From Borreliella japonica (GTDB taxonomy: Bacteria; Spirochaetota; Spirochaetia; Borreliales; Borreliaceae), in assembly GCF_900099615.1 (NCBI RefSeq), contig NZ_FMTE01000002.1, forward strand, positions 120,730 to 184,729: a stretch of DNA of 64,000 nt. Reading direction: 5' to 3'. This document shows, in pieces, positions 8,370-17,413 of the stretch; position 1 is the stretch's first letter, and each line of letters starts with the position of its first letter. A model generated the notes under the pieces. It saw nothing but the letters and a program-made list of their open reading frames with translations. It did no database searches and was not told where the DNA came from. Made by a program: the position numbers and the translations under genes.

Positions 8370-8381
8370 TTAGTAAAAAGT

Positions 8382-11180
8382 ATGAAATTAAATAGCCTTA
8401 ATTCAAAAAAAATAAATAAGCATAAGCTACTTATTTATTTAACATGTTTCACAGTTAGTTTTTCTATTATTGGACTGTCATTAGCAATATCTAAGACTAT
8501 AAACATACAAAAAGATAAAAATTTTGGATATATAAACCCAGCAATTCCCTCAAGACTTTTAGATATCAATGGAAAACAAATAACTCAATTTATATCTGAT
8601 GAGAATAGAGAATTAATGCCTCTGAGAAAAATGCCTGACAATCTAATTAATACACTTTTAATACGAGAAGATATTGGTTTTTTTTCTCATCGAGGTTTTT
8701 CCTTAATGGGAATATTTAGAGCCGCATTTAATATTATTCTTGGTAGATATTTCTCAGGTGGCAGCACATTAACCCAACAACTTGCAAAGCTTCTCTATAC
8801 AAATCAAGCAAGAAGATCTATTTTAAGGAAATTGCATGAAATATGGTGGGCAATCCAACTTGAAAAAAAACTCTCAAAATACGAAATACTAGAGAAATAT
8901 CTTAATAAAGTTTATTTTGGAAACGGCAACTATGGAATAGTTGCCGCATCAAAATTCTTTTTCGGAAAAAGCGTAAATAAAATCAATACAGCAGAATCCG
9001 TAATGATGATAATCCAACTTCCAAATGCGAAACTTTATTCACCTCTTTACAATCCAGAATTTTCAAAAAAAATACAACGAGCAGTTTTAAACCAAGTTGT
9101 ATCTAATGGAATAGTAAAAGCCGAAATTGCTGAAAAAGAATTTAATGACTATTGGCAAAATTATGATTGGACTAGAATGGCTGATACATCTGCAATTTCA
9201 AGCAAAAAAGACCAGGCTCCTTATTTCTCTGAATATATAAGACAAAAAATACTAAAATATTTACCAGATGATGCAAACATATATAAAGATGGATATTCGA
9301 TATATTCAACGCTTGACCTTAAAGCACAAAAATATGCAGATAAAGTTACAAACGACATGATCAATAAAGCAAGAACCATGCACAATTTAAACAGATCATC
9401 TGAAACAATAATTATTAATTCAGAAATTGTTCCCGTAGTAGATGCAATATCAGATTTATTAGGAATTAAAAATTTAAGAATAAATGGAAAGCAATATAAA
9501 AAATTAAGAAAAAGAAAATTTTACGAAGACAATATTGATCTAATTGCAAGCTTTGGAGCTATTCTTGGAATTGATAAAATAGATAAAGCAACAAAAGAAT
9601 ATATTATTAAAAATAAATTAACACCAAAACTCATTGCACAGCCTGAAGGAGCAATGATAGCAATAGACACAACAAACGGAGCAATAAGAGCCATGGTTGG
9701 AGGAAGCGGGCATGCCAAAGACAATGAATTTAATCGCGCCACACAAGCAAAAGTTCAACCTGGAAGTGCATTTAAAACATTATATTTTGCAGCCGCAATT
9801 GATCTAAAAAAAATAACAGCCGCCACAATGTTTTCAGACTCTCCGGTAGCATTTTTAAATAAAAACGGAGAAATTTATGCTCCAGAAAATTACGGTGGTA
9901 AATGGCGGGGCAACGTTTTAACACGCCAAGCATTAGCTTTGTCTTTAAACATTCCGGCATTAAGAATATTAGACAAGCTAGGTTTTGACTCTGCAATTAG
10001 CTACTCCTCAAAACTGTTAGGAATAACAGATCCAAAAGAAATAGAAAAAACATTTCCAAAAGTTTATCCACTAGCACTTGGTGTAATATCGGTTTCTCCA
10101 ATGCAAATGGCAAAAGCCTTTGCAATTTTGGGAAACAGTGGTAACGAAATCGAGCCTTATGGAATAAGATACATCGAAGACAGAACTGGAAGAATAATAG
10201 CAAATGAAGAAGCAAGCATATTGGCTAAAATAAAAAATAAAGAACCTCAAAGTCAAATAGTGTCTCCTCAAGCTGCTTATATCATCACGGATATGATGAA
10301 ATCAACAATTCAATACGGAACCTTAGCAAATCAAAGATACACAAATCTAAAAAATTTTAAATCTGACATTGCTGGAAAGTCGGGAACAACCCAAAATTGG
10401 GCAGACGGATGGGCAATAGGATACTCTCCTTATATAACAACAGCATTTTGGGTTGGATTTGACAAAAAAGGATATTCACTAGGAACATCCGGAACAGGAA
10501 CAGGATTGGCGGGGCCTAGTTGGGGAGAATTCATGGCAGAATATCACAAAAACTTACCTAAAAAAGTTTTTGCAAAACCTGAAGGAATAATTAGCATTCC
10601 CGTACAAGCAGAAACAGGACTACTGCCAGAAGAAATTGCTGAGGAAAAAATAATAAATGAACTATTTATTTCTGGCACTCAGCCAATTGAAAAATCAAAA
10701 TACTATGAAAATAAAATGGAATTTAAAAATACAATGGAATTTAACATATATGGAATTGATGAGATTAATGATAACAATGAAATAAATTTTGACACTCCTG
10801 AATTTGAATATCTTGACAATGAGCTTGAAGGCTTAAACAATAATAATGATGGTAGTCTAAACAATAATACTAATACTAATATTGACGGTCTTAATAACAA
10901 TAATATTGAAAGCATTAACAATAATAAAAATGAAGATGATGAGATAGAAATCAAGGTTCAAGAACTCTTGAATGAAAATTCGCAACAAGATCTAATAAAC
11001 AACGACAACAATAACGAAGAAATGATTATTAAAAATAGCGATAAAGAAATTAAAGACGAAGTCATTGTTAATGAAACAAACACAAATACAAAAAGCACAA
11101 AAGAATTAAAGTCAAACAACAATGAAAATGAAAAAATTAACAATAAAGATGTGAACGGAGAAGATATACAATTGGATTAA
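8382..11180 (+). CDS. mrcA: Class A penicillin-binding protein (bifunctional glycosyltransferase/transpeptidase)
   Basis: Polymerises and cross-links peptidoglycan at the outer face of the inner membrane. After one N-terminal transmembrane helix (about 14-35) comes the GT51 domain with EDIGFFSHRG (catalytic Glu near residue 95) and GGSTLTQQLAKLLY. The transpeptidase domain has the nucleophile motif SAFK (Ser about 461), an SLN motif in ALSLNIPALR, and KSGT at about 666. The last 120 residues are a low-complexity tail rich in Asn, Glu and Lys with repeated NNNN runs, which is not part of the enzyme. The 932-aa length exceeds typical PBP1a (about 850), mostly because of this tail. It is followed 6 nt later by the ParB-like gene, so co-transcription is likely. 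Confidence 0.96.
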   Translation: MKLNSLNSKKINKHKLLIYLTCFTVSFSIIGLSLAISKTINIQKDKNFGYINPAIPSRLLDINGKQITQFISDENRELMPLRKMPDNLINTLLIREDIGFFSHRGFSLMGIFRAAFNIILGRYFSGGSTLTQQLAKLLYTNQARRSILRKLHEIWWAIQLEKKLSKYEILEKYLNKVYFGNGNYGIVAASKFFFGKSVNKINTAESVMMIIQLPNAKLYSPLYNPEFSKKIQRAVLNQVVSNGIVKAEIAEKEFNDYWQNYDWTRMADTSAISSKKDQAPYFSEYIRQKILKYLPDDANIYKDGYSIYSTLDLKAQKYADKVTNDMINKARTMHNLNRSSETIIINSEIVPVVDAISDLLGIKNLRINGKQYKKLRKRKFYEDNIDLIASFGAILGIDKIDKATKEYIIKNKLTPKLIAQPEGAMIAIDTTNGAIRAMVGGSGHAKDNEFNRATQAKVQPGSAFKTLYFAAAIDLKKITAATMFSDSPVAFLNKNGEIYAPENYGGKWRGNVLTRQALALSLNIPALRILDKLGFDSAISYSSKLLGITDPKEIEKTFPKVYPLALGVISVSPMQMAKAFAILGNSGNEIEPYGIRYIEDRTGRIIANEEASILAKIKNKEPQSQIVSPQAAYIITDMMKSTIQYGTLANQRYTNLKNFKSDIAGKSGTTQNWADGWAIGYSPYITTAFWVGFDKKGYSLGTSGTGTGLAGPSWGEFMAEYHKNLPKKVFAKPEGIISIPVQAETGLLPEEIAEEKIINELFISGTQPIEKSKYYENKMEFKNTMEFNIYGIDEINDNNEINFDTPEFEYLDNELEGLNNNNDGSLNNNTNTNIDGLNNNNIESINNNKNEDDEIEIKVQELLNENSQQDLINNDNNNEEMIIKNSDKEIKDEVIVNETNTNTKSTKELKSNNNENEKINNKDVNGEDIQLD

Positions 11181-11186
11181 AACAAT

Positions 11187-11588
11187 ATGTTAATAGATAT
11201 CGATCAAATAAAAATAAAAAAAAGAATTAGAAAAAATGTAGGTGACATTGAAACTCTAAAAAACAGCATTATAAAACATGGGTTAATTTATCCAATAATA
11301 ATAGATAAAAATAAAAATTTAATAGCGGGATTTAGAAGATATCAAGCCTTAAAAGAAATCGGCTATAAAGAAGCTGAAGTAAAGGTAATCTCAATTGAAA
11401 ACAAGAAAACTTTACTTGAAATTGAACTTGATGAGAATAATGTTAGAAAATCATTTACAAAAAGTGAAGCAAACGAGGGTGAAGCTTACTTAAAAATTTA
11501 TTCTGAAAGCAATATAATAATGAGGTTTCTTAAATTTATTATCTTAAAAATTAAAAACATATGGAAAAGAAAAAATAGAAAAATTTAA
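11187..11588 (+). CDS. Stand-alone ParB N-terminal (CTPase-fold) domain protein with membrane-seeking tail
   Basis: 133 aa. Residues 1-100 align by eye with the ParB/Spo0J N-terminal domain: an ETLKNSIIKHGLIYPIII segment, the C-motif GFRRYQA (48-54, cf. GERRWRA) and a P-motif-like ENNVR (83-87). These motifs bind CTP in true ParB proteins. The central helix-turn-helix and C-terminal dimer domain are missing, and no remnant remains before pgi. Instead residues 108-133 are hydrophobic/basic (IIMRFLKFIILK then WKRKNRK), resembling an amphipathic or inner-membrane tail. I recall this locus annotated as spo0J-like in B31 (BB0731), distinct from the main parB. It sits between the PBP gene (6-nt gap) and pgi. 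A DNA-partition role is doubtful. Confidence 0.85.
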   Translation: MLIDIDQIKIKKRIRKNVGDIETLKNSIIKHGLIYPIIIDKNKNLIAGFRRYQALKEIGYKEAEVKVISIENKKTLLEIELDENNVRKSFTKSEANEGEAYLKIYSESNIIMRFLKFIILKIKNIWKRKNRKI

Positions 11589-11610
11589 ACCATAGCAAAG
11601 GAGTGTGTTT

Positions 11611-13203
11611 ATGATAAATTACAAAAATCTTAATGAACTTGAAAATTTTAAAATTCTTGAAGAAATTGCCCCAGAAGCGCTCAAAACTGCATTAACTGGA
11701 AAAAGAATAAAAGAATACGACATTACAATAGAAGGGGATAGTGTGCATTATAATTATGCTTCAAAGCAAATTAATGAAAATCACCTTAAAATCTTTCAAA
11801 ATTTAAGCGATGAAGCAAATTTAATAGAAAAATATAAAGAACTACTGGATGGTGAAAAGATTAATATTAGTGAAAATAGAAAAGTTCTACATCACCTAAC
11901 AAGAGGACAAATTGGTAAGGACGTAATAGAAGATAATAAAGAAAATATGAGAGAGTTTTTCCAATCAGAACTTGAAAAAATATATAATTTTGCAAAACAA
12001 GTCCATTCTGGAAATATTAAAAGTGCAAATGGTAAAAAGTTTAAAAATGTAGTTCAAATAGGAATTGGTGGATCAAGTCTGGGACCAAAAGCTCTTTACA
12101 ACTCAATAAAAAATTATGCAAAAAAACACAATCTAGCCTTAATGAATGGCTATTTTATTTCAAATATTGATCCAGACGAATCAGAAGAGATGTTAAATAG
12201 CATTAATGTTGATGAAACGCTTTTTATTATTGTCTCAAAAAGTGGAAATACATTAGAAACCAAAGCTAATATGCAATTTTTAATAAACAAATTAAAATTA
12301 AATGGCATAAAAGAATATAAAAAACAAATAGCTATTATAACATTAAAAGATAGCATGTTGGCATCAGAAGAAAAAGGATATCTTGAATATTTCTTCATGC
12401 ATGATTCAATAGGTGGAAGATTTTCTCCAACATCAGCAGTTGGGCTTACACTACTTACTCTTTGCTTTACAGAAAAAATTGTAAAAGAAATTATAAAAGG
12501 AGCCAATAAGGCTGACAAAAAATCATTAAATAAAAATGTAAAAGACAATGCACCTCTTTTAGCAGCACTAATTAGCATATACGAGAGAAATGTTCTTAAC
12601 TACAGTAGCAACTGCATCATTGCTTATTCCAAGGCAATGGAAAATTTTTATCTTCACCTACAACAACTTGAAATGGAAAGCAATGGAAAAAGCGTAAACA
12701 GATTTAACGAAGAAATAAACTATAAAACTGTAAGAATAATTTGGGGGGGCATTGGAACGGATGTTCAACACTCATTCTTTCAAATGCTTCATCAAGGAAC
12801 AGATATAGTTCCAATGGATTTCATAGGTTTTAATGAAACACAGCTTAAAGAAGATGTAATATCTGATAATAGCTCAAGCAATGATAAATTAAAAGCAAAT
12901 TTAATAGCCCAAATAATAGCATTTTCAAAAGGCAAAGAAAATAATAACAAAAATAAAAATTTTAAAGGCGAAAGGCCTTCTGCGCTAATATACTCAAAAG
13001 AATTAACACCTTATGCAATAGGATCAATACTCTCCCATTATGAGAATAAAGTAATGTTTGAGGGATTTTTATTAAATATAAACTCATTCGACCAAGAAGG
13101 GGTTCAGCTGGGAAAAATTATTGCAAATCAAATTTTAAAAAATGACACTTTTGAAGATGAGGCAATAGAATCTTATTCTAAAAAAATATTAATTCAAGAT
13201 TAG
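11611..13203 (+). CDS. pgi: Glucose-6-phosphate isomerase
   Basis: Interconverts glucose-6-P and fructose-6-P in glycolysis, the main energy route of these bacteria. Typical motifs: IGIGGSSLGPKALY, SKSGNTLET, GGRFSPTSAVG and the later WGGIGTDVQHSFFQMLHQGTD. The frame is open from a GTG at 11605, but the SD aaaggag (11597-11603) is too close to that codon and ideally spaced from the ATG at 11611, which I use (530 aa). A run of seven G lies at the IWGGIGTD codons. Downstream is a candidate terminator (13192-13223). Confidence 0.97.
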   Translation: MINYKNLNELENFKILEEIAPEALKTALTGKRIKEYDITIEGDSVHYNYASKQINENHLKIFQNLSDEANLIEKYKELLDGEKINISENRKVLHHLTRGQIGKDVIEDNKENMREFFQSELEKIYNFAKQVHSGNIKSANGKKFKNVVQIGIGGSSLGPKALYNSIKNYAKKHNLALMNGYFISNIDPDESEEMLNSINVDETLFIIVSKSGNTLETKANMQFLINKLKLNGIKEYKKQIAIITLKDSMLASEEKGYLEYFFMHDSIGGRFSPTSAVGLTLLTLCFTEKIVKEIIKGANKADKKSLNKNVKDNAPLLAALISIYERNVLNYSSNCIIAYSKAMENFYLHLQQLEMESNGKSVNRFNEEINYKTVRIIWGGIGTDVQHSFFQMLHQGTDIVPMDFIGFNETQLKEDVISDNSSSNDKLKANLIAQIIAFSKGKENNNKNKNFKGERPSALIYSKELTPYAIGSILSHYENKVMFEGFLLNINSFDQEGVQLGKIIANQILKNDTFEDEAIESYSKKILIQD

Positions 13204-13223
13204 CTAATTAATTAATCTTGAAT
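13192..13223 (+). terminator. Candidate terminator after pgi
   Basis: Perfect 11-bp stem attcaagatta / taatcttgaat with a 10-nt loop. The stem begins inside the last pgi codons and includes the stop codon. The following sequence is only moderately T-rich, so an mRNA-stabilising 3' hairpin is also possible. Confidence 0.5.
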
Positions 13224-13275
13224 ATACAACCTTAATTTTAAAAAAGAATGCACTAAGCTTATACAAGAGGTAAGA

Positions 13276-14667
13276 ATGGATAATATAAGTATATTATATA
13301 CATTAATCAATATTATAATTATGCTTATTCTAATAAGCATAATTTATTTTTGTAAAAGAAAAAATGTTTCTTTTACAAAAAGAGTGTTTATATCATTAGG
13401 AATAGGAATAATATTTGGAATGACTATCCAATATTTTTATGGAACAAATTCATCTATAACAAATGAAACTATCAGTTGGATAAGTATTTTGGGTGATGGA
13501 TACGTAAGACTTCTTAAAATGGTTATAATCCCCTTAATAATAACATCAATAATCTCTGCAATAATAAAATTAACTAACAGTAAAGATGTTGGAAAAATGA
13601 GCCTACTTGTAATATTAACACTGGTATTTACAGCAGGTATTGCTGCTGTAATTGGCATTTTCACTGCTTTAATGTTAGGATTAACAGCTGAAGGACTGCA
13701 AGCAGAAGCCAGCGAAATTTTACAAGGCGAAAAATTACAAAAAGGACTTGAAATATTAAATCAAACAACAATCACAAAAAAAATCGCAGAACTTATTCCG
13801 CAAAATATATTTGAAGATTTGGCAGGACTTAGAAAAAGCTCAACAATTGGAGTCGTAATATTCTCAGCTATCGTAGGAATAGCCGCCCTTAAAACATCTA
13901 TCAAAAAGCCAGAATCAATAGAGTTTTTTAAAAAAATAATATTAACGCTTCAAGACACAATATTAGGAATAGTAACTTTAATTTTAAAATTAACGCCTTT
14001 TGCTATATTGGCTTTAATGACAAAAATTACAGCAACCAGCGAAATCAAAAGCATAATAAAGCTTGGAGAATTTGTAATCGCTTCCTACATTGCCATAGGA
14101 CTTACATTTCTTATGCACATGGCATTAATTGCAATAAATAGATTAAACCCAATTACTTTTATAAAAAAAATATCCCCAGCACTAACATTTGCATTTATAT
14201 CTAGATCTAGTGCTGCAACCATACCTATTAATATAGAAATTCAAACTAAAAACCTGGGGGTAAGTGAAGGAATAGCAAATTTATCAAGTTCCTTTGGAAC
14301 ATCAATTGGGCAAAATGGTTGTGCAGCACTGCATCCCGCTATGCTCGCAGTAATGATAGCGCCAACTCAAGGAATAAACCCTACAGATGCTTCATTTATA
14401 CTCACACTTCTTGGATTAATAATAATAACTTCATTTGGAGCTGCTGGCGCTGGCGGAGGCGCAACAACAGCTTCACTAATGGTACTCTCCGCAATGAACT
14501 TTCCAGTAGGATTGGTTGGACTTGTAATATCTGTTGAACCTTTAATTGACATGGGAAGAACAGCAGTTAATGTAAGCGATTCAATGCTTGCCGGTATTAT
14601 ATCTGCTAAAAAACTTAAACAATTCAACCTCGATATCTACAACAAAAAAGAGTTCATAAACAAATAA
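13276..14667 (+). CDS. gltP: Dicarboxylate/amino acid:cation symporter (glutamate/aspartate family)
   Basis: Polytopic inner-membrane secondary transporter of the DAACS (SLC1) family; 463 aa is normal. Diagnostic motifs are SRSSAATIPINIE (HP1 serine-rich loop), SSFGTSIGQNGCAAL, the glycine-rich GAAGAGGGATTAS (HP2) and DMGRTAVNVSDS, in which the conserved Asp and Asn/Asp coordinate cation and substrate. SD agaggtaag precedes the ATG. The next gene, cdr, starts 14 nt after its stop. The substrate is probably glutamate or aspartate by family, but neutral amino acids or dicarboxylates cannot be excluded. Confidence 0.93.
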   Translation: MDNISILYTLINIIIMLILISIIYFCKRKNVSFTKRVFISLGIGIIFGMTIQYFYGTNSSITNETISWISILGDGYVRLLKMVIIPLIITSIISAIIKLTNSKDVGKMSLLVILTLVFTAGIAAVIGIFTALMLGLTAEGLQAEASEILQGEKLQKGLEILNQTTITKKIAELIPQNIFEDLAGLRKSSTIGVVIFSAIVGIAALKTSIKKPESIEFFKKIILTLQDTILGIVTLILKLTPFAILALMTKITATSEIKSIIKLGEFVIASYIAIGLTFLMHMALIAINRLNPITFIKKISPALTFAFISRSSAATIPINIEIQTKNLGVSEGIANLSSSFGTSIGQNGCAALHPAMLAVMIAPTQGINPTDASFILTLLGLIIITSFGAAGAGGGATTASLMVLSAMNFPVGLVGLVISVEPLIDMGRTAVNVSDSMLAGIISAKKLKQFNLDIYNKKEFINK

Positions 14668-14681
14668 ATGGAAAAACGATC

Positions 14682-16013
14682 ATGAAAATAATAATTATTG
14701 GAGGCACATCAGCAGGAACTAGTGCTGCAGCTAAAGCAAAACGCTTAAACAAAAAACTAGACATTACTATCTATGAAAAAACAAATATTGTATCCTTTGG
14801 GGCTTGTGGCCTGCCTTATTTTATAGGGGGATTTTTTGACAATCCAAATACAATGATCTCAAGAACACAAGAAGAATTTGAAAAAACTGGAATCTCTGTT
14901 AAAACTAACCATGAAGTCATCAAAGTAGATACAAAAAGCAATACAATTATAATAAAAAATCAAAAAACGGGAAGCATTTTTAATAATACCTACGACAAAC
15001 TCATGATAGCAACTGGTGCAAAACCCATTATTCCTGCAATCAATAATATTAATCTAAAAAATTTTTATACATTAAGAAATTTAGAAGACGGTCAAAAAAT
15101 AAAAAAATTAATGGATAAAGAAGAGATTAAAAATATAGTGATAATTGGTGCTGGATATATTGGAATTGAAATGATAGAAGCAGCAAAAAATAAAAGAAAA
15201 AATGTAAGATTAATTCAACTAGATAAACACATCCTCACAGATTCCTTTGACGAAGAAATAATTAAAATAATGGAAGAAGAATTAATAAAAAAGGGGATTA
15301 ATCTTCATACAAGTGAATTTGTAAAAAGTTTAATAGGAGAAAAAAAGGTAGAAGGAGTCGTAACAAACAAAAATACTTATCAAGCTGATGTTGTTATACT
15401 TGCTACTGGGATAAAACCTGCTACTGAATTTTTAGAAAATCAGCTTAAAACTACTCCAAATGGAGCAATAATTGTAAATGCATATGGTGAAACCAGCATA
15501 AAAAACATTTTTTCTGCAGGAGATTGTGCAACTATTTATAACATAGTAAGTAAAAAAAATGAATACATACCTCTAGCAACAACAGCCAACAAACTTGGAA
15601 GAATAGTCGGTGAAAATTTAGCTGGGAATCATGTTCCATTTGAAGGTACATTGGGCTCAGCTTCAATCAAGATACTATCTTTAGAAGCTGCAAGAACAGG
15701 GCTTACAGAAAAAGATGCAAAAAAGCTTCAAATAAAATATAAAACGATTTTTGTAAAGGATAAAAATCATACAAATTATTATCCGGGTCAAGAAGATCTT
15801 TATATTAAATTAATTTATGAGGAGAATACCAAAACAATACTTGGAGCACAATCAATAGGAAAAGATGGAGCCGCAATAAGAATCCATGCTTTATCAATTG
15901 CAATCTATTCAAAACTTACAACAAAAGAATTGGGAATGATGGACTTCTCATATTCTCCACCATTCTCAAGAACCTGGGATATATTAAATATTGCTGGTAA
16001 TGCTGCCAAATAA
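14682..16013 (+). CDS. cdr: Coenzyme A disulfide reductase
   Basis: FAD/NAD(P)H flavoprotein that keeps CoA reduced; Borrelia uses CoA/CoADR as a major thiol redox couple and lacks glutathione. The N-terminal FAD motif GGTSAGTSAA begins at residue 7. The single redox Cys is C42 in SFGACGLPYF, the CoADR/NADH-oxidase signature without a CxxC pair. NAD motif GAGYIGIEM is near residue 150, and the FAD motif SAGDCA near 275. The C-terminal dimerisation domain carries YYPG and the YSPPF motif of CoA-binding members. 443 aa is full length. I recall it as BB0728. It ends at a hairpin shared with pfk. Confidence 0.95.
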   Translation: MKIIIIGGTSAGTSAAAKAKRLNKKLDITIYEKTNIVSFGACGLPYFIGGFFDNPNTMISRTQEEFEKTGISVKTNHEVIKVDTKSNTIIIKNQKTGSIFNNTYDKLMIATGAKPIIPAINNINLKNFYTLRNLEDGQKIKKLMDKEEIKNIVIIGAGYIGIEMIEAAKNKRKNVRLIQLDKHILTDSFDEEIIKIMEEELIKKGINLHTSEFVKSLIGEKKVEGVVTNKNTYQADVVILATGIKPATEFLENQLKTTPNGAIIVNAYGETSIKNIFSAGDCATIYNIVSKKNEYIPLATTANKLGRIVGENLAGNHVPFEGTLGSASIKILSLEAARTGLTEKDAKKLQIKYKTIFVKDKNHTNYYPGQEDLYIKLIYEENTKTILGAQSIGKDGAAIRIHALSIAIYSKLTTKELGMMDFSYSPPFSRTWDILNIAGNAAK

Positions 16014-16014
16014 A

Positions 16015-16048
16015 AAGAACTAAATCAATTAAAATTGATTTAGTTCTT
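16015..16048. terminator. Bidirectional terminator shared by cdr and pfk
   Basis: Perfect 16-bp inverted repeat (aagaactaaatcaatt, aa, then its complement) between the convergent genes. Its right arm contains the pfk stop codon (16040-16042). A-rich sequence precedes it on the plus strand, giving a T-rich tract after the stem on the minus strand. Confidence 0.75.
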
Positions 16049-17383
16049 CATGCTAATCGGTTGTCCTGTGCTTGAAAGAACATCTCTCCAAAAAGAACCA
16101 TTTGGATTAACCTTATTTCTGTCAATTACTGCCATCTTAATTGGTATATGCACAAATTTCGTACTCCACAAACTAATCAACATTTTTGTCTTACCAGACA
16201 TTGCAGCATGCACAGCATTCGACCCAAGTCTAGCACAATAAAGCGAATCACTAGCATTAGCAGGCGAACTTCTAATAATATAGCTAGGATCTATGTATTT
16301 AAGAGTAAATTGTATATTTTTTGCTTTAAAATATTCTGTAATTTTATCTTTAATATAAAGTCCAATATCCTCATAAAGCAAGTTTCCAGAATCGTCTTTC
16401 TTGCGAGGAACATGATTAAAATATTTTTGCCCTGCTCCTTCTGCTATCAATATCACTGCATGAGGAATTTCTTCTAAGCTTTCTTTCTCTAAAAGCCGTC
16501 TTTCAAGATGAACAAGAAATCCATTAGGACCTTCTATATCAAAATCAAGCTCTGGAATTAAACAAAAATTAACATCATTAGAAGAAAGCGCAGTATGAGC
16601 AGCAATAAAGCCAGAATCCCGTCCCATAACTTTAACAAGTCCAATGCCATTATAAGCACTATTAGCTTCAAAATGAGCGCCAGCAACAGCTGCAACCGCT
16701 TGTTCTACAGCAGTCTCAAATCCAAAAGATTTTTGAACAAACATAAAGTCATTATCTACAGTTTTAGGAATACCAACAACTGATATTTTTAAATTTCTTT
16801 TTTCTATTTCCTCAGCAATAAGAAGAGACCCCTTTTGAGTTCCATCTCCACCAATATTAAAAATCATATTAATGTTCATTCTCTCCAAAGTATCAACTAT
16901 TTCTACAGGCTTAATACCACCCCTTGAAGAGCCGAGAATAGTGCCTCCAAATTTATTAATATCATCGACAACATCTGGATTAAGATTAATAAAAGGTGAA
17001 TTTGACTCAGGAAGAAGCCCTTGATATCCAAACTTTACCCCATAAATATTTCTAACCCCATAAATTTTCCATAAAGTTCGCACAATAGAACGAATAACGT
17101 CGTTAAAGCCAGGACAAAGTCCACCACAAGTAGTAATAGCAGCTTTAACATGTCTGGGCACAAAATAAATTTTTTCCCTAGGTCCAGCTTTTTCTAAAAG
17201 GACATCTTCATACCTATCTCCCTTATCTTCATTTCTATATACACTAAACTTAATTTTATTTTTTTCATCAACAAAATGCGAAGAACCCTCGCTAGCATAA
17301 AAATCAATCAAAGGATTATTTTGCTTGCATTCTCCCAAACTATCTATTTTAAAATCTAAATTTTCATTTTTAATTCTATACAC
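16040..17383 (-). CDS. pfk: 6-phosphofructokinase family protein
   Basis: Phosphorylates fructose-6-P in glycolysis. The frame runs up to a TTG at 17413, but the SD aaaggag fits a GTG at 17383 (6-nt spacing), giving 447 aa, the length I recall for B31 BB0727. Motifs: TTCGGLCPGFNDVIR near 85-99, GGDGT at 178-182 and GIPKTVDND at 204-212. In PPi-dependent enzymes the GGDGT glycine is Asp; here it is Gly, while the PKT lysine (207) is the residue usual in PPi enzymes. This mixed pair also occurs in the ATP-using 'group X' PFKs of protozoa, so ATP is the likelier donor but not proven. Borrelia has a second PPi-PFK elsewhere. Last gene of the ktrB-ktrA-ATPase-pfk run. Confidence 0.93.
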   Translation of the reverse strand: MYRIKNENLDFKIDSLGECKQNNPLIDFYASEGSSHFVDEKNKIKFSVYRNEDKGDRYEDVLLEKAGPREKIYFVPRHVKAAITTCGGLCPGFNDVIRSIVRTLWKIYGVRNIYGVKFGYQGLLPESNSPFINLNPDVVDDINKFGGTILGSSRGGIKPVEIVDTLERMNINMIFNIGGDGTQKGSLLIAEEIEKRNLKISVVGIPKTVDNDFMFVQKSFGFETAVEQAVAAVAGAHFEANSAYNGIGLVKVMGRDSGFIAAHTALSSNDVNFCLIPELDFDIEGPNGFLVHLERRLLEKESLEEIPHAVILIAEGAGQKYFNHVPRKKDDSGNLLYEDIGLYIKDKITEYFKAKNIQFTLKYIDPSYIIRSSPANASDSLYCARLGSNAVHAAMSGKTKMLISLWSTKFVHIPIKMAVIDRNKVNPNGSFWRDVLSSTGQPISMKN

Positions 17384-17413
17384 CAAATACTCCTTTATAG
17401 CATTATAGTCCAA

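Larger units (their letters stand above)
8087..8381. promoter_or_regulatory. Divergent control region between plzA and the class A PBP gene
   Basis: 295 bp without a gene. From the plzA side it holds the plzA SD, a perfect 8-bp hairpin (8138-8156), a candidate plzA promoter (8176-8203), a gene-free AT-rich stretch, a perfect 16-bp inverted repeat (8287-8322) and a candidate PBP promoter (8341-8369). Confidence 0.6.

Noticed and set aside
11187-11588. Frameshifted full-length parB
   Set aside because: No HTH or C-terminal ParB sequence follows in any frame before pgi, so a broken gene is unlikely.
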